DNA from: Clostridia bacterium | GTDB lineage: Bacteria > Bacillota_A > Clostridia > Christensenellales > Borkfalkiaceae | DNA length: 18,577 bases | Direction: 5' to 3' | Assembly: GCA_017399665.1 (NCBI GenBank) | Contig: JAFQBR010000121.1 | Location: forward strand, 1-18,577 | Shown: piece by piece, positions 1-8,700 of the stretch | Layout: each line of letters opens with the position of its first letter | Position numbering within the stretch: position 1 is the stretch's first letter | Made by a program: the position numbers and the translations under genes | The notes under the pieces: model-generated | Told to the model about the DNA's origin: nothing | Databases searched by the model: none | Seen by the model: only the letters and a program-made list of their open reading frames with translations

Positions 1-462
1 CAACTTCGTGAAAAACAAAAATGTAAGAGAATTTACGGTGTACTTGAAGGTCAATTCCGTCACTACTATGAAAGAGCTGACCGTATGAAAGGTATTACCG
101 GTGAAAACATGCTTTCATTACTTGAAAGACGTTTAGATAACGTTATCTTTAGAATGGGCATTGCTGCTTCACGTTCACAAGCACGTCAACTTGTTACACA
201 TGCTCACTTTGCAGTTAACGGCAAGGCTGTTGATATCGCATCATACGAAATCAAGCTTGGCGACGTTATCACTGTTAAGGAAACAAAGAAGGATAACAAG
301 TACTTCACAGAACTTAAAGCATCACCCAAGAACAATAATATGCCTAAATGGGTTGAATTCGATCCTGAAACTCTTACCGGTAAGATTTTAGCTTTACCCA
401 CAAGAGAAGATATCGATCAACAAATTGCAGAGCATATGATTGTCGAATTATACTCCAAGTAA
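1..462 (+). CDS. rpsD: 30S ribosomal protein S4, 5'-truncated by the window edge
   Basis: Reading frame 1 is open from the first base to the TAA at 460-462 and encodes the last 153 residues of S4. About 45-55 N-terminal residues are missing, judged from the usual length near 200. The visible part begins with the conserved QLREKQK..RIYGVLE.QFR block. The S4 RNA-binding fold follows (LLERRLDNVIFRMG, then SRSQARQLV, then VNGKAVDI), and the protein ends in the typical IVELYSK tail. S4 is a primary 16S rRNA binder in small-subunit assembly and in many bacteria also a translational repressor of its own operon. The residues that would show a zinc-binding N-terminus lie outside the window. An ATG at 85 is internal, because the conserved sequence continues upstream of it. 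Confidence 0.97.
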   Translation, partial: QLREKQKCKRIYGVLEGQFRHYYERADRMKGITGENMLSLLERRLDNVIFRMGIAASRSQARQLVTHAHFAVNGKAVDIASYEIKLGDVITVKETKKDNKYFTELKASPKNNNMPKWVEFDPETLTGKILALPTREDIDQQIAEHMIVELYSK

Positions 463-476
463 TAGATAAAGCGTTT

Positions 477-502
477 GCCCTGAAAAAGAAATTTTTTAGG
501 GC
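477..502 (+). promoter_or_regulatory. GAAA-tetraloop hairpin in the rpsD-rpoA spacer
   Basis: Bases 477-487 pair fully with 492-502 (11 pairs, one G-T wobble) around a GAAA loop at 488-491, which is a GNRA-type tetraloop. No run of T follows, so it is not a classical intrinsic terminator. It starts 15 bases after the rpsD stop. It could be an mRNA processing or stability element, or part of a ribosomal-protein feedback site. The pairing is visible directly; the role is inference. Confidence 0.55.
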
Positions 503-554
503 AGATGACCAAATAAAATTTTTGCACGCCGTAGCGAATGGATTGTGCGGGTGC

Positions 555-580
555 GCGTATTACAAAGCGTGGTAATACGT
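555..580 (+). promoter_or_regulatory. Second hairpin upstream of rpoA
   Basis: CGTATTAC at 556-563 pairs perfectly with GTAATACG at 572-579, with an 8-base loop and an optional G-T closing pair at 555/580. It ends 13 bases before the AGGAGG ribosome-binding site (593-598) of rpoA, so it could influence translation initiation. A looser GCAC/GTGC pairing (524-527 with 545-548) lies just upstream. Confidence 0.4.
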
Positions 581-609
581 ATTAGTAAATTTAGGAGGAA
601 AACGCTACT

Positions 610-1569
610 ATGATGGAAATTGATATGCCCAAAATTGAAGTAGAGGAAAGCGAAGATAGAAGCTATGCTAAAGTTGTAGTTTCTCCCCTTGAAAAGAGTT
701 TTGGTTTAACACTTGGCAACTGTTTAAGAAGAACGTTGCTTTCAGCTCTTCCCGGTGCTGCAGCGCAAGGTATTAAGTTTGCGCCCGAACTGGGAGTTAA
801 ACACGAATTCACAAGCATCCCCGGTGTTCGTGAGGATGTTCCAGAAATCGTGCTTAATATCAAAGGTATTGCATTTAAAACTGCTACTACTGATGATACT
901 TTCAAAAAAATCGTAAAACTGTATAAGGTTGGACCTTGCACTGTTACTGCTGGCGATATCGAACAGGATGCAGAAGTAGAAGTGCTTAATAAAGACGCAT
1001 ATATTTGTACTCTAGATGAAGGCGGTGTTTTAGATATGGAAATCACCGTTGGTAGAGGAAGAGGTTACAAAGGCGCTGATCACAACAAGAAAGATGAAAT
1101 CGACTATATCGCAATCGACTCTATTTACAGCCCCGCTAAAAAGGTTAGCTACGCTGTAGAAAGCACCAGAAAGGGTGAACAGTCTGCTGATTACGATAAG
1201 CTCACGTTAGAAGTTTGGACGAACGGTGCGTTCTCTGGTCGCGAAATTATTAGCCTTGCTAGTAAAATCGTTGAAGAACACATGCACGTATTCGCTTCAC
1301 TTTCAGACATGATGAACGGTCTTGGAATTCTTGTTCAAGCACCCACCGATCCCATGCCAAGAATTCTAGAAATGAGCATTGAAGAAATGGAACTTTCAGT
1401 TCGTTCTTACAACTGCTTAAAGCGTGCAAACATTCATACGGTAGAAGATTTAACAAAAAAGACCGAAGACGATATGCTAAAAGTAAGAAATCTCGGCAAG
1501 AAATCGCTTGACGAAGTTATTCAGAAACTTGAAAGTTACGGTCTGCATTTAAAGGAACAGGAGGACTAA
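610..1569 (+). CDS. rpoA: DNA-directed RNA polymerase subunit alpha
   Basis: The product is 319 residues, normal for alpha. The N-terminal domain that dimerises and docks beta and beta' shows the GLTLGNCLRRTLLSALPG block near residues 32-49 and the VGRGRGY segment near 148-154. After a short linker, the C-terminal domain (about residues 250-312) carries the NCLKR and VRNLGKKSLDEV motifs that contact UP-element DNA and activators. The start at 610 follows AGGAGG at 593-598. An ATG at 613 is the next codon and cannot be excluded, but spacing does not favour it strongly. The gene sits in the clostridial order rpsD-rpoA-rplQ, four bases before rplQ. Confidence 0.98.
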   Translation: MMEIDMPKIEVEESEDRSYAKVVVSPLEKSFGLTLGNCLRRTLLSALPGAAAQGIKFAPELGVKHEFTSIPGVREDVPEIVLNIKGIAFKTATTDDTFKKIVKLYKVGPCTVTAGDIEQDAEVEVLNKDAYICTLDEGGVLDMEITVGRGRGYKGADHNKKDEIDYIAIDSIYSPAKKVSYAVESTRKGEQSADYDKLTLEVWTNGAFSGREIISLASKIVEEHMHVFASLSDMMNGLGILVQAPTDPMPRILEMSIEEMELSVRSYNCLKRANIHTVEDLTKKTEDDMLKVRNLGKKSLDEVIQKLESYGLHLKEQED

Positions 1570-1573
1570 TAAA

Positions 1574-2083
1574 ATGCCGGGAAAATTAGGTGTTACATCA
1601 ACACAAAGAAAAACGATGCTCAGAAACCTCGCATCTGACCTTTTATGGTACGGCAAGATCGAAACCACTTTGGCAAGAGCTAAAGAATTAAAATCTTACG
1701 TTGAAAAAATTATTACTTTAGCGGTTAATTCTTATACCGATACAATTTCTGAAACAGTTACTGTTAAAGATGCAAAGGGTAAAGAAACAACTAAAAAAGT
1801 ATTTAAGGACGGCGCTAAGAAGCTCGCTGCAAGAAGAAAAGTTATGACACTTACTCATGACATTCCTGATGCAAAACAGCCTGGTGAAAAGAACGCTGAC
1901 TATAAGGCAAGAGTAAAAGGTATTAAGCATCCTTTAATGGAAAAGTTGTTTAACGAAATCGCTCCCAAGTATGCTGAAAGAGCAGAAAAGCTTGGTCAAG
2001 GCGGTGGCTATACCAGAATTTACCGTCTCAATAACCGCCGTGGCGACGACGCAGAAATGGCGATTATTGAACTTGTTGACTAA
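1574..2083 (+). CDS. rplQ: 50S ribosomal protein L17 with internal insertions
   Basis: L17 lines the polypeptide exit side of the large subunit. Conserved blocks include TSTQRKTMLRNLASDL (residues 9-24), IETTLARAKELKSYVEKIITLA (29-50), ARR (86-88) and the C-terminal GGYTRIYRL..RRGDDAEMAIIELV. At 169 residues it is about 50 longer than the Bacillus protein (about 120). The extra length is mainly two charged stretches, roughly residues 51-80 and 98-118. The frame is intact and the C-terminus normal, so this is an expansion rather than a frameshift. The start at 1574 follows the GGAGGA ribosome-binding site inside the last rpoA codons. A strong terminator follows. Confidence 0.97.
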   Translation: MPGKLGVTSTQRKTMLRNLASDLLWYGKIETTLARAKELKSYVEKIITLAVNSYTDTISETVTVKDAKGKETTKKVFKDGAKKLAARRKVMTLTHDIPDAKQPGEKNADYKARVKGIKHPLMEKLFNEIAPKYAERAEKLGQGGGYTRIYRLNNRRGDDAEMAIIELVD

Positions 2084-2112
2084 TTTTTAGTTATCAATAA
2101 ACAATAAATAAT

Positions 2113-2144
2113 AAAAGACCTGTTTTATTAAAGCAGGTCTTTTT
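2113..2144 (+). terminator. Intrinsic terminator of the rpsD-rpoA-rplQ operon
   Basis: AAAAGACCTG at 2113-2122 pairs with CAGGTCTTTT at 2134-2143. The stem extends inward by up to four weaker pairs and ends in a run of T. It lies 30 bases after the rplQ stop codon. Confidence 0.9.
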
Positions 2145-2264
2145 GTTATATAATGAATAATTTTTTTATATAGAATAATTTTATTTAGTTTAAAGTTAGG
2201 CTTTTTAAAAATAGTGCTATATTTTTTTTAAAAAAATCATGGTTAAATAGTCGTTAAAACATAA

Positions 2265-2307
2265 AAACGCGCAAAGATTTTGTTAAAATCCTGCGCGTTT
2301 ATTTTTT
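2265..2307 (+). terminator. Second intrinsic-terminator-like hairpin
   Basis: AAACGCGCA (2265-2273) pairs with TGCGCGTTT (2292-2300). After a small internal loop, GATTTT (2276-2281) pairs with AAAATC (2285-2290) around a GTT loop. Six T follow at 2302-2307. The upstream side is A-rich, so it could also work on the other strand. No annotated gene ends just before it, so it is either a backup terminator for rplQ or the end of an unrecognised small transcript. Confidence 0.7.
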
Positions 2308-2308
2308 A

Positions 2309-2345
2309 TAAAAGTGCCGATAATCGACCTATAGCCACACTTTTA
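2309..2345. repeat. Inverted repeat holding a 15-base element shared with 18012-18026
   Basis: TAAAAGTG (2309-2316) and CACTTTTA (2338-2345) form an 8-base inverted repeat around a 21-base centre. The centre includes the palindrome CGATAATCG (2318-2326). TAATCGACCTATAGC at 2321-2335 recurs as its exact reverse complement at 18012-18026, also between genes. Function unknown. Confidence 0.45.
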
Positions 2346-2460
2346 CGCGTTTTTGCCTTTTATTTGCTAATAATTAAGAGTAGTTTATTAAAAAGCCTTT
2401 TATGAAGAAGGTTAGTGCTTATCAAAAATGTAATTTACAAAACTAAAAGGTATTAAAGTC

Positions 2461-2489
2461 TTGAAAATATAACGATATTGTGATATAAT
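2461..2489 (+). promoter_or_regulatory. Sigma-A type promoter of addBA
   Basis: TTGAAA (2461-2466), a 17-base spacer and TATAAT (2484-2489) form a near-consensus housekeeping promoter. A TG at 2481-2482 adds an extended -10. Transcription would start near 2496, about 25 bases before the addB start codon. Confidence 0.75.
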
Positions 2490-2519
2490 AAACGAAAGAT
2501 AAAATAAAAGGAAAAACTA

Positions 2520-5500
2520 ATGAAGCTGTTTACTGTAAGCGCAACGTGCGAAATTCCAAGCGTTGTAGCATCTTTATGTGGGGGAAACCCACTTGAAAAA
2601 AGAATAGTTTTTTGTGAAGATAAATTCACCTTAGCTCTAGAGCTTGCTATTGCCAAAGAGCATGGTGGAACTTTTGGCACGAACGTTTTTTCTTTTAACA
2701 GATATATGCACAAGCACCTTGAAGGTAGTAGAAAATTGCTTTCAACGGAAGGCTCAACTCTTGTTATTAAGGGCATTTTATTAAAGAATAAAAGTGAACT
2801 AACTTGCTTTAAGCGCGTTAACGATCCCAACCTCGCAAGTACCGTTTACGAACTTATAGCCCAACTTAAGAGCGCAAAAGTAACGCCAAATGACATACAG
2901 AACGCAATAGATAAAACAAGCGGAAATTTAAAAAGAAAGCTTAAAGATATATATCTAATTTTTAATTTGTATGAAGAGTATATTGAAAGCCACAACTTAA
3001 CAGATGGCAATAACAGACTTTACCGCTTGCCCAAACATTTTTCTTTAAGTGAAGAAATTAAAGATACGCACGTTATCATAGCTGGCTTTCCATCTTTAAA
3101 CCGCACGCTTTGCGAAATTTTTAAAGCTATTTGTGCAAGAGCAAAACGCGTTGATTTTGTTGTGGTTGCAGGTCAAAACAAGGGTGTTTATACAAACGAG
3201 CTTTATAATTTTGTTACCTTTGAATATCCAAACGTAGAAAACGTTGAAAAAGGTGATCATAGTATAAGAAATCAACTATTAGAAGGGCTATTTAACCCCG
3301 ATATGCTAAGCCAAGAGGGTAAATATTCCGCACACGTGCATTTACATAAAGCAAATGACGTAATTCAAGAAGTAGAGCATGTTGCTCAAATAATTAAGCG
3401 CTCGGTTATTAACGGAGCAAGCTATAAAGATTTTTCTGTTTGCGCAGAAGATATTGCTTCTTACGAGCTTACATTAAGGCGCGTTTTTGAAGAGTACGAT
3501 ATACCCCTGTTTTATGATGCAAGCAAGAATTTAGGTAAGCACCCAATTACTAGACTTGTGTGTTCTTACCTTGATTTAGCGCGCAGAAATTTTGATAAAA
3601 ACGACTTATTTGCCTTTGTCAAAAATCCGCTAATGTGCCCTAATAAGTCGATTAGCGATGGGTTTGAGAACTATTATATTGCTAATTCTATAAATAGAAG
3701 AACGGTAAAACAGCCCTTTTATGCTCGCGAAGTGGAAGATGAAAATGCAGTTAAGTTTATGCCTGAATACGAGCAGATAAGAAGCACGGCTGTTAACGTT
3801 GTGGAATATTTGGCAGGAGTAAACGATTTTAACGATATTTGCCAAGCAATATATAAAATGCTTGAAAGTATTAACGCCTTTGATAATTTAAAAGAATTAA
3901 CCGAAGGCTTAACAAGGCTTAACCGCGCAGAAATAAGCGCGTATAACGAACAGGCAGAAGAGAAATTTAACGCTGTTATTAGCGACGCGCTCGCCATTTT
4001 AGGTGAAGTGAACTTTTCGCTTGCAGAAGCAAAAAACGTTATTTTATCGGGTATGACGGCTTGTAAGGTAAGCGTAATTCCTGAATATAACGACTGTGTA
4101 TTCGTTGGCGATTTTCGCTCTGTAAGATACAATAGCGTTAAAAATTTATTTGTTTTAGGACTTAACGACGGTGTACCTGTATCTAAAATAGATACCGCGC
4201 TTCTTTGCGATAGAGATATAGCCAAGATGGAAGAGGTAAGCGTTTTAGTAGAGCCTAAAATTAAAGAGGTTAACAGGCGCTCGCGCGAGGTTGCGTGTAT
4301 GGCAATTTCTTCTTTTACAGAGGATTTATACCTTTCTTATTCGCAAGCTTTGCCAGGTGGCACAGAAGGTAAAATGTCTGAAATTATGCGATACGTTACC
4401 CATATTTTTAGCCAAAAAGACAAAAAAACGTTAATTTATACTGCAGAAGACTATAAAAAAGCAAGCTTATTTTTAGGCGAAAATAAAGAAAAGAATTACA
4501 AAATAAAATCCTACCTTACCAAAAAAAGTGCGATAAAATCTTTTGCGGAAGATATAAGCTCTTATAAAGAAGGTAAGTCAGAAGACTTTTTAGCAGGTTC
4601 TGCATTTTATAAGGCAATTAAAGAAGAAACAGGTGATTTAGCATTACTTGCAGGAAATCTTCTTACGGCATCAAATGCACAGGTTGAATATACCACGGAA
4701 GGTGTTGACTATGCCGAGGGTAAGCTTTCGGCTACGGCAATAGAAGGGTATTTTGAATGCCCCTACGCTAACTTTTTAAAGAAAGGCGTTAAGCTTTTGG
4801 AAAGAGAAGAAAGCGACATTAAGGCAAACGATTTGGGAACTATGGTTCACGACGTTGGCGAAACATTTATAAATAAAATTGACTGGACTTGCTCTAAAGA
4901 AGAAGCTCTTGATTTAGCAAATTCAATTTTTGAAAGTGTAATTCAAAAGGATGCGTACGCGCGCTATTTAAAGAGCGAGGGTGGTAAGCGTGCATTTGAG
5001 CTTATAAAAAAAGAAAGCCTGAGTTTTTGCATATCTTTATTTAATGCAGGTAATCACTCTAGTTTAAAGCCGAAGTTTATAGAAGTATATTTTGGTGGTA
5101 CAAAATATCCGCCGATTAAGGTCAATACCCGTAACGGTGAAATGAAAATTACCGGTAAAATAGACAGAATTGACAGTGATGGCGAAAACATGACCGTAAT
5201 AGACTATAAAACGGGGTCTGTAAACGGAGCTAATACAGACCTAAATTTATATACGGGTAAAAAACTGCAACTTTTCTTATACGCAAAGGCGTTTAGCGAA
5301 AAATTTCAACCGCTGGGAGCATATTATTTTCCAATTTCTAACGAATTTAAGGGCGAAATAGAAGAAACGCAAATGTCTTACGTTGGAAAAACTATTGCCG
5401 ACGAGCAAAAGGCGCTTCTTATTGACGATACCGTTACAATGGGCGGTAAAAGCACCTATTTAAACGCAAACTTTATGCGTCAAAATAACGGGACATTCCG

Positions 5501-5771
5501 TTATCCGCAGTATTTGCTTTCTGAAAAAGAATTTAATGCTTATATGAAATATTCAGAGCAGGTTGCAGGCGAAGGCTTAAGTGAAATAAGCGAGGGTGTT
5601 ATTATTCCAAGCCCATACGAAGGCGCATGCGCTTACTGCCAGTTTTTAGGGCTTTGCGGTTACCTTGAAGAAAGCGATAACAGAACAAGAAAAATTGCAA
5701 AAGTAGATAAAGTAGATATTTTGCGCGCTGTTAACATGGCAGGCGAAGAAGATAAAGGCGGGGAGGAATAA
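2520..5771 (+). CDS. addB: ATP-dependent helicase/nuclease subunit B (AddB-like)
   Basis: The 1083-residue protein is the second subunit of the AddAB complex, which resects double-strand breaks to a Chi-like site and helps load RecA. Its C-terminal nuclease domain has the RecB-type motif GKIDRID...VIDYKTG, with D882 and D895-Y-K897. It also has the four cysteines of the AddB iron-sulfur staple: C747 (in FECPYANF) and C1037-x2-C1040-x5-C1046. The N-terminus keeps the AddB-like VFSFNRY segment near residue 60, but no Walker A loop (GxxxxGKT) is present where AddB proteins such as the Bacillus one carry it. The frame cannot extend upstream because a TAA lies at 2505-2507. AAAAGGA precedes the start. 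The product is somewhat shorter than Bacillus AddB (about 1166). addA follows two bases later. Confidence 0.93.
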   Translation: MKLFTVSATCEIPSVVASLCGGNPLEKRIVFCEDKFTLALELAIAKEHGGTFGTNVFSFNRYMHKHLEGSRKLLSTEGSTLVIKGILLKNKSELTCFKRVNDPNLASTVYELIAQLKSAKVTPNDIQNAIDKTSGNLKRKLKDIYLIFNLYEEYIESHNLTDGNNRLYRLPKHFSLSEEIKDTHVIIAGFPSLNRTLCEIFKAICARAKRVDFVVVAGQNKGVYTNELYNFVTFEYPNVENVEKGDHSIRNQLLEGLFNPDMLSQEGKYSAHVHLHKANDVIQEVEHVAQIIKRSVINGASYKDFSVCAEDIASYELTLRRVFEEYDIPLFYDASKNLGKHPITRLVCSYLDLARRNFDKNDLFAFVKNPLMCPNKSISDGFENYYIANSINRRTVKQPFYAREVEDENAVKFMPEYEQIRSTAVNVVEYLAGVNDFNDICQAIYKMLESINAFDNLKELTEGLTRLNRAEISAYNEQAEEKFNAVISDALAILGEVNFSLAEAKNVILSGMTACKVSVIPEYNDCVFVGDFRSVRYNSVKNLFVLGLNDGVPVSKIDTALLCDRDIAKMEEVSVLVEPKIKEVNRRSREVACMAISSFTEDLYLSYSQALPGGTEGKMSEIMRYVTHIFSQKDKKTLIYTAEDYKKASLFLGENKEKNYKIKSYLTKKSAIKSFAEDISSYKEGKSEDFLAGSAFYKAIKEETGDLALLAGNLLTASNAQVEYTTEGVDYAEGKLSATAIEGYFECPYANFLKKGVKLLEREESDIKANDLGTMVHDVGETFINKIDWTCSKEEALDLANSIFESVIQKDAYARYLKSEGGKRAFELIKKESLSFCISLFNAGNHSSLKPKFIEVYFGGTKYPPIKVNTRNGEMKITGKIDRIDSDGENMTVIDYKTGSVNGANTDLNLYTGKKLQLFLYAKAFSEKFQPLGAYYFPISNEFKGEIEETQMSYVGKTIADEQKALLIDDTVTMGGKSTYLNANFMRQNNGTFRYPQYLLSEKEFNAYMKYSEQVAGEGLSEISEGVIIPSPYEGACAYCQFLGLCGYLEESDNRTRKIAKVDKVDILRAVNMAGEEDKGGEE

Positions 5772-5773
5772 TT

Positions 5774-8700
5774 ATGGAAAAGAATTATACCCCAAGTCAA
5801 AGGCTGGCAATAGAAAGCGACAATAGCAATATTTTAGTTTCTGCTTCTGCCGGTGCAGGTAAAACCTACGTTATGATGGAAAGAATAACAAGGCTTGTTC
5901 TTGAAAAGGGCGTAGATATAGATAAAATTCTTTGCGTAACCTTTACAAACCTTGCTGCAAAGGAAATGAAGGAAAAGCTTGCTAAAACTTTAACGGAAGA
6001 ATTGACAAAAGTGGAAGGCGAAAAAAGAGCAAAGCTCTTATATCAATTAGAGCTTTTACCAACCGCGCCTATTTCTACAATACACGTATTTTGTAAAAAT
6101 TTATTAAGCGAATTTTTCTATCAAGCAGGGCTTGATCCGGCGTTTACTATTTTAGATGATAAAGGCTCTAAAACACTTGTTAATCGTGTTATAGACCGAC
6201 TTTTTGAAGATTTATACGAAAATCACGATCAAGATTTAACCTTGCTACTGCCATATTTATTTAAAAAGCGCAGGGATAAAAATTTAAAAGAAAAGGTAAT
6301 AAACGTTTACTATTCTTTAATATCTGAAGCATACCCAGAGCAAATACTTGAAGAGGGTGCGGTTTACTATACTCCAAAAGGGGTTAACCTTATTGCAAGC
6401 GAGTTTGCAAAGGCTATTTATAAAGAGGCAAGCTTGCTGTTAAATGAAGGTAAAAAATTGGCTGAAAAATGCTCGCATTACGAAAAATTTGCTCAGTACG
6501 TAGAGCACGTTGCAGGCGTTGCAGAGATAATTTGTAGCCACTTTAATAAAGATAATTTGCCACTTTATTACGAAGAAATGTGCGCTTTTGCCCCTAACGT
6601 TGTTATAAAAGCAAAGCCCCGTAAATCGAAAAACGAAGATCCGTTTGAATTAGAAGTTGACTTTTTGGCAAACGAATATAAAGAAAAGGTTAAAAGGTTT
6701 TTAAAGAATATAGAAACAAGATATTCTGTTGAAAGCCTTGCAAAAGAAAAGCAAGAGGCAGTAAAAACTGCAAGCGTATATAACGCCTTTAAAAAAATAA
6801 CGCTTGCCTTTATGAACGCCTTTACACGGGAAAAACGCATTGAAAACGTTGTAGACTTTTCTGACCTTGAGCATCTTACGTTAAATCTTTTAAAAAATGA
6901 AGAAGTCAAGGAAGAAGTAGCCAGCCGTTTTGAATATATTTTTACGGACGAATATCAAGATACTTCTGGAGTTCAGGAAGAAATACTTTCTTTAATATCG
7001 CGAAACAACTTATTTATGGTTGGCGACGTAAAACAAAGCATTTACGATTTCCGCGGTTGCAACCCTGATATTTTTGCAAACAAATACAAAAAATATCAAG
7101 CTGGGGAAGGCGGTATAGCTATAAACCTAGATAAAAACTTTAGAAGTAGTAAAAACGTTTTGACTGCAGTAAACAATCTCTTTTCTGATATTATGACGGA
7201 AGAGTGTGGCAGAGTAGATTACAAGAATAATCTAATGGAAGTGGGCGCGCCTTATCCTGAAAATGAAGGCGAAACCAAGATGTTTAGCGTGCCTAAGGCA
7301 AAGCAGGAAAAAATACTTCCGGAAGGAGTATATTCTGTTGTTGGGCACTTGAATATTTTAACAAAGAACAGCTCTTTTAGCGAGGGCGTGGCAGTTGCAA
7401 ATTTAGTTGAGAGCTTGATTGGTCAAGAGTATTACGACGTAAAAGAAAAACGCCTTAAAAGTATTGATTACGGTGATATAGCCCTACTTTTGCGTGATGC
7501 GAATAAGGATGCGGATAAATATAGAGAGTATTTTGCAAGGCGTGCAATACCAATTTCTGCGCCCTCTAAAGACAGTATTGCCAACTACCCAGAGGTGGCG
7601 CAAGTAATAGATATTTTAAAGCTTATAAACTGCTATAATCAAGATATACCTTTAGCATCAGTATTAAAAAGCAAGATAGGAAATCTTAGTGATAGAGACC
7701 TGCTTACTATAAGAAAGTTTACGCCAAAAGGCAGTTTTGTTGATGCGGTTAAAAATTACGCTGAAAATAATGTAGATGAAATTAGCGCAAAGATAAGCTC
7801 GTTCGAGCAATATTTTAATGGTATAAGGTTACTTGCTGAATTTACGCCTTGTGGTGAGCTTTTGGCAAAAATAGTTTCCGAAAAGGGTATAGACGTTCAA
7901 ATTCTAGCCAAACCGCTTGGCGAAACAAGGCTTGCAAGACTAAATAAATTTATAGAGGTTGCATCTGCAAGCGGTCAAACCGTAAGCGAATTTATGGTTG
8001 GTCTGGATGCTCAAGTGGAAAAGCTTACTATGGCTACTAGCGCAGAAAACGCCGTGCAAATAATGAGTATTCACGCATCAAAGGGCTTAGAGTACCCCAT
8101 TGTAATTTTAGGTAGAACTACAAAAAGCTTCAGCATAGAAAGCACAAAAGGGGATTTTTTGGTCGATAGATATTACGGTGTTTCAATAAACCACAGAAAT
8201 CTAGACGAAATGCTTATAACAGAATCGCTTTTCAATAAATATCTTAAATACCTAAAAACAAAGCGTATGAGAGAAGAAGAGATGAGGCTTTTATACGTTG
8301 CAATGACTCGCGCTAAGAATAGACTGTATCTTATAAATGAATACGATAGCGAAAAGGACTATTTACCCAAACCTACTCACGACGATAACGTATATGGCGC
8401 AACAAGTTACTTTAAAATGTTTGCGCAGGGCGATTTTGAAGTGTTAGATGGGCTAAATATTCCCGAAAGCGCAAAAACAACGGTGGTAAGGCAGGTGCTG
8501 GTAAGCGAAGCAGATGAATACATGACGGGCGAAATAGGTAGATATTTGGCGTTTGAATATCCCTTTAAAGAGCGCTCTGTTTTATCTGTTAAGCGTTCGG
8601 TTACCAAGGCTGCGCACCCAGAAAACGAGGAAGAACGCGTATACGAAAAAAGCGCAATCTTTAACGAAAGTGATACCTTAACAGGTAATGCATATCACAG

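Larger units (their letters stand above)
2145..2460. other. AT-rich intergenic stretch without a convincing gene
   Basis: Apart from the second terminator-like hairpin (2265-2307) and the inverted repeat 2309-2345, this stretch is strongly AT-rich and has no supported coding region. It contains a simple palindrome of T and A runs around 2222-2236. The only short ATG frame noted (at 2402, about 14 codons) has no ribosome-binding site. A short untranslated RNA ending at 2307 is possible but not demonstrated. Confidence 0.5.

Noticed and set aside
85..462. S4 frame starting at the first ATG (85) as a complete small protein
   Set aside because: The frame is open to base 1 and the upstream codons encode conserved S4 sequence, so the gene is simply cut by the window edge.
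2402..2446. Short ATG frame of about 14 codons between rplQ and addB
   Set aside because: No ribosome-binding site, no similarity, and too short in AT-rich sequence to separate from chance.
3719..4225. 168-codon minus-strand frame inside addB
   Set aside because: It lies wholly opposite the conserved addB coding frame, has no recognisable motif, and reads like the reverse of addB codons.
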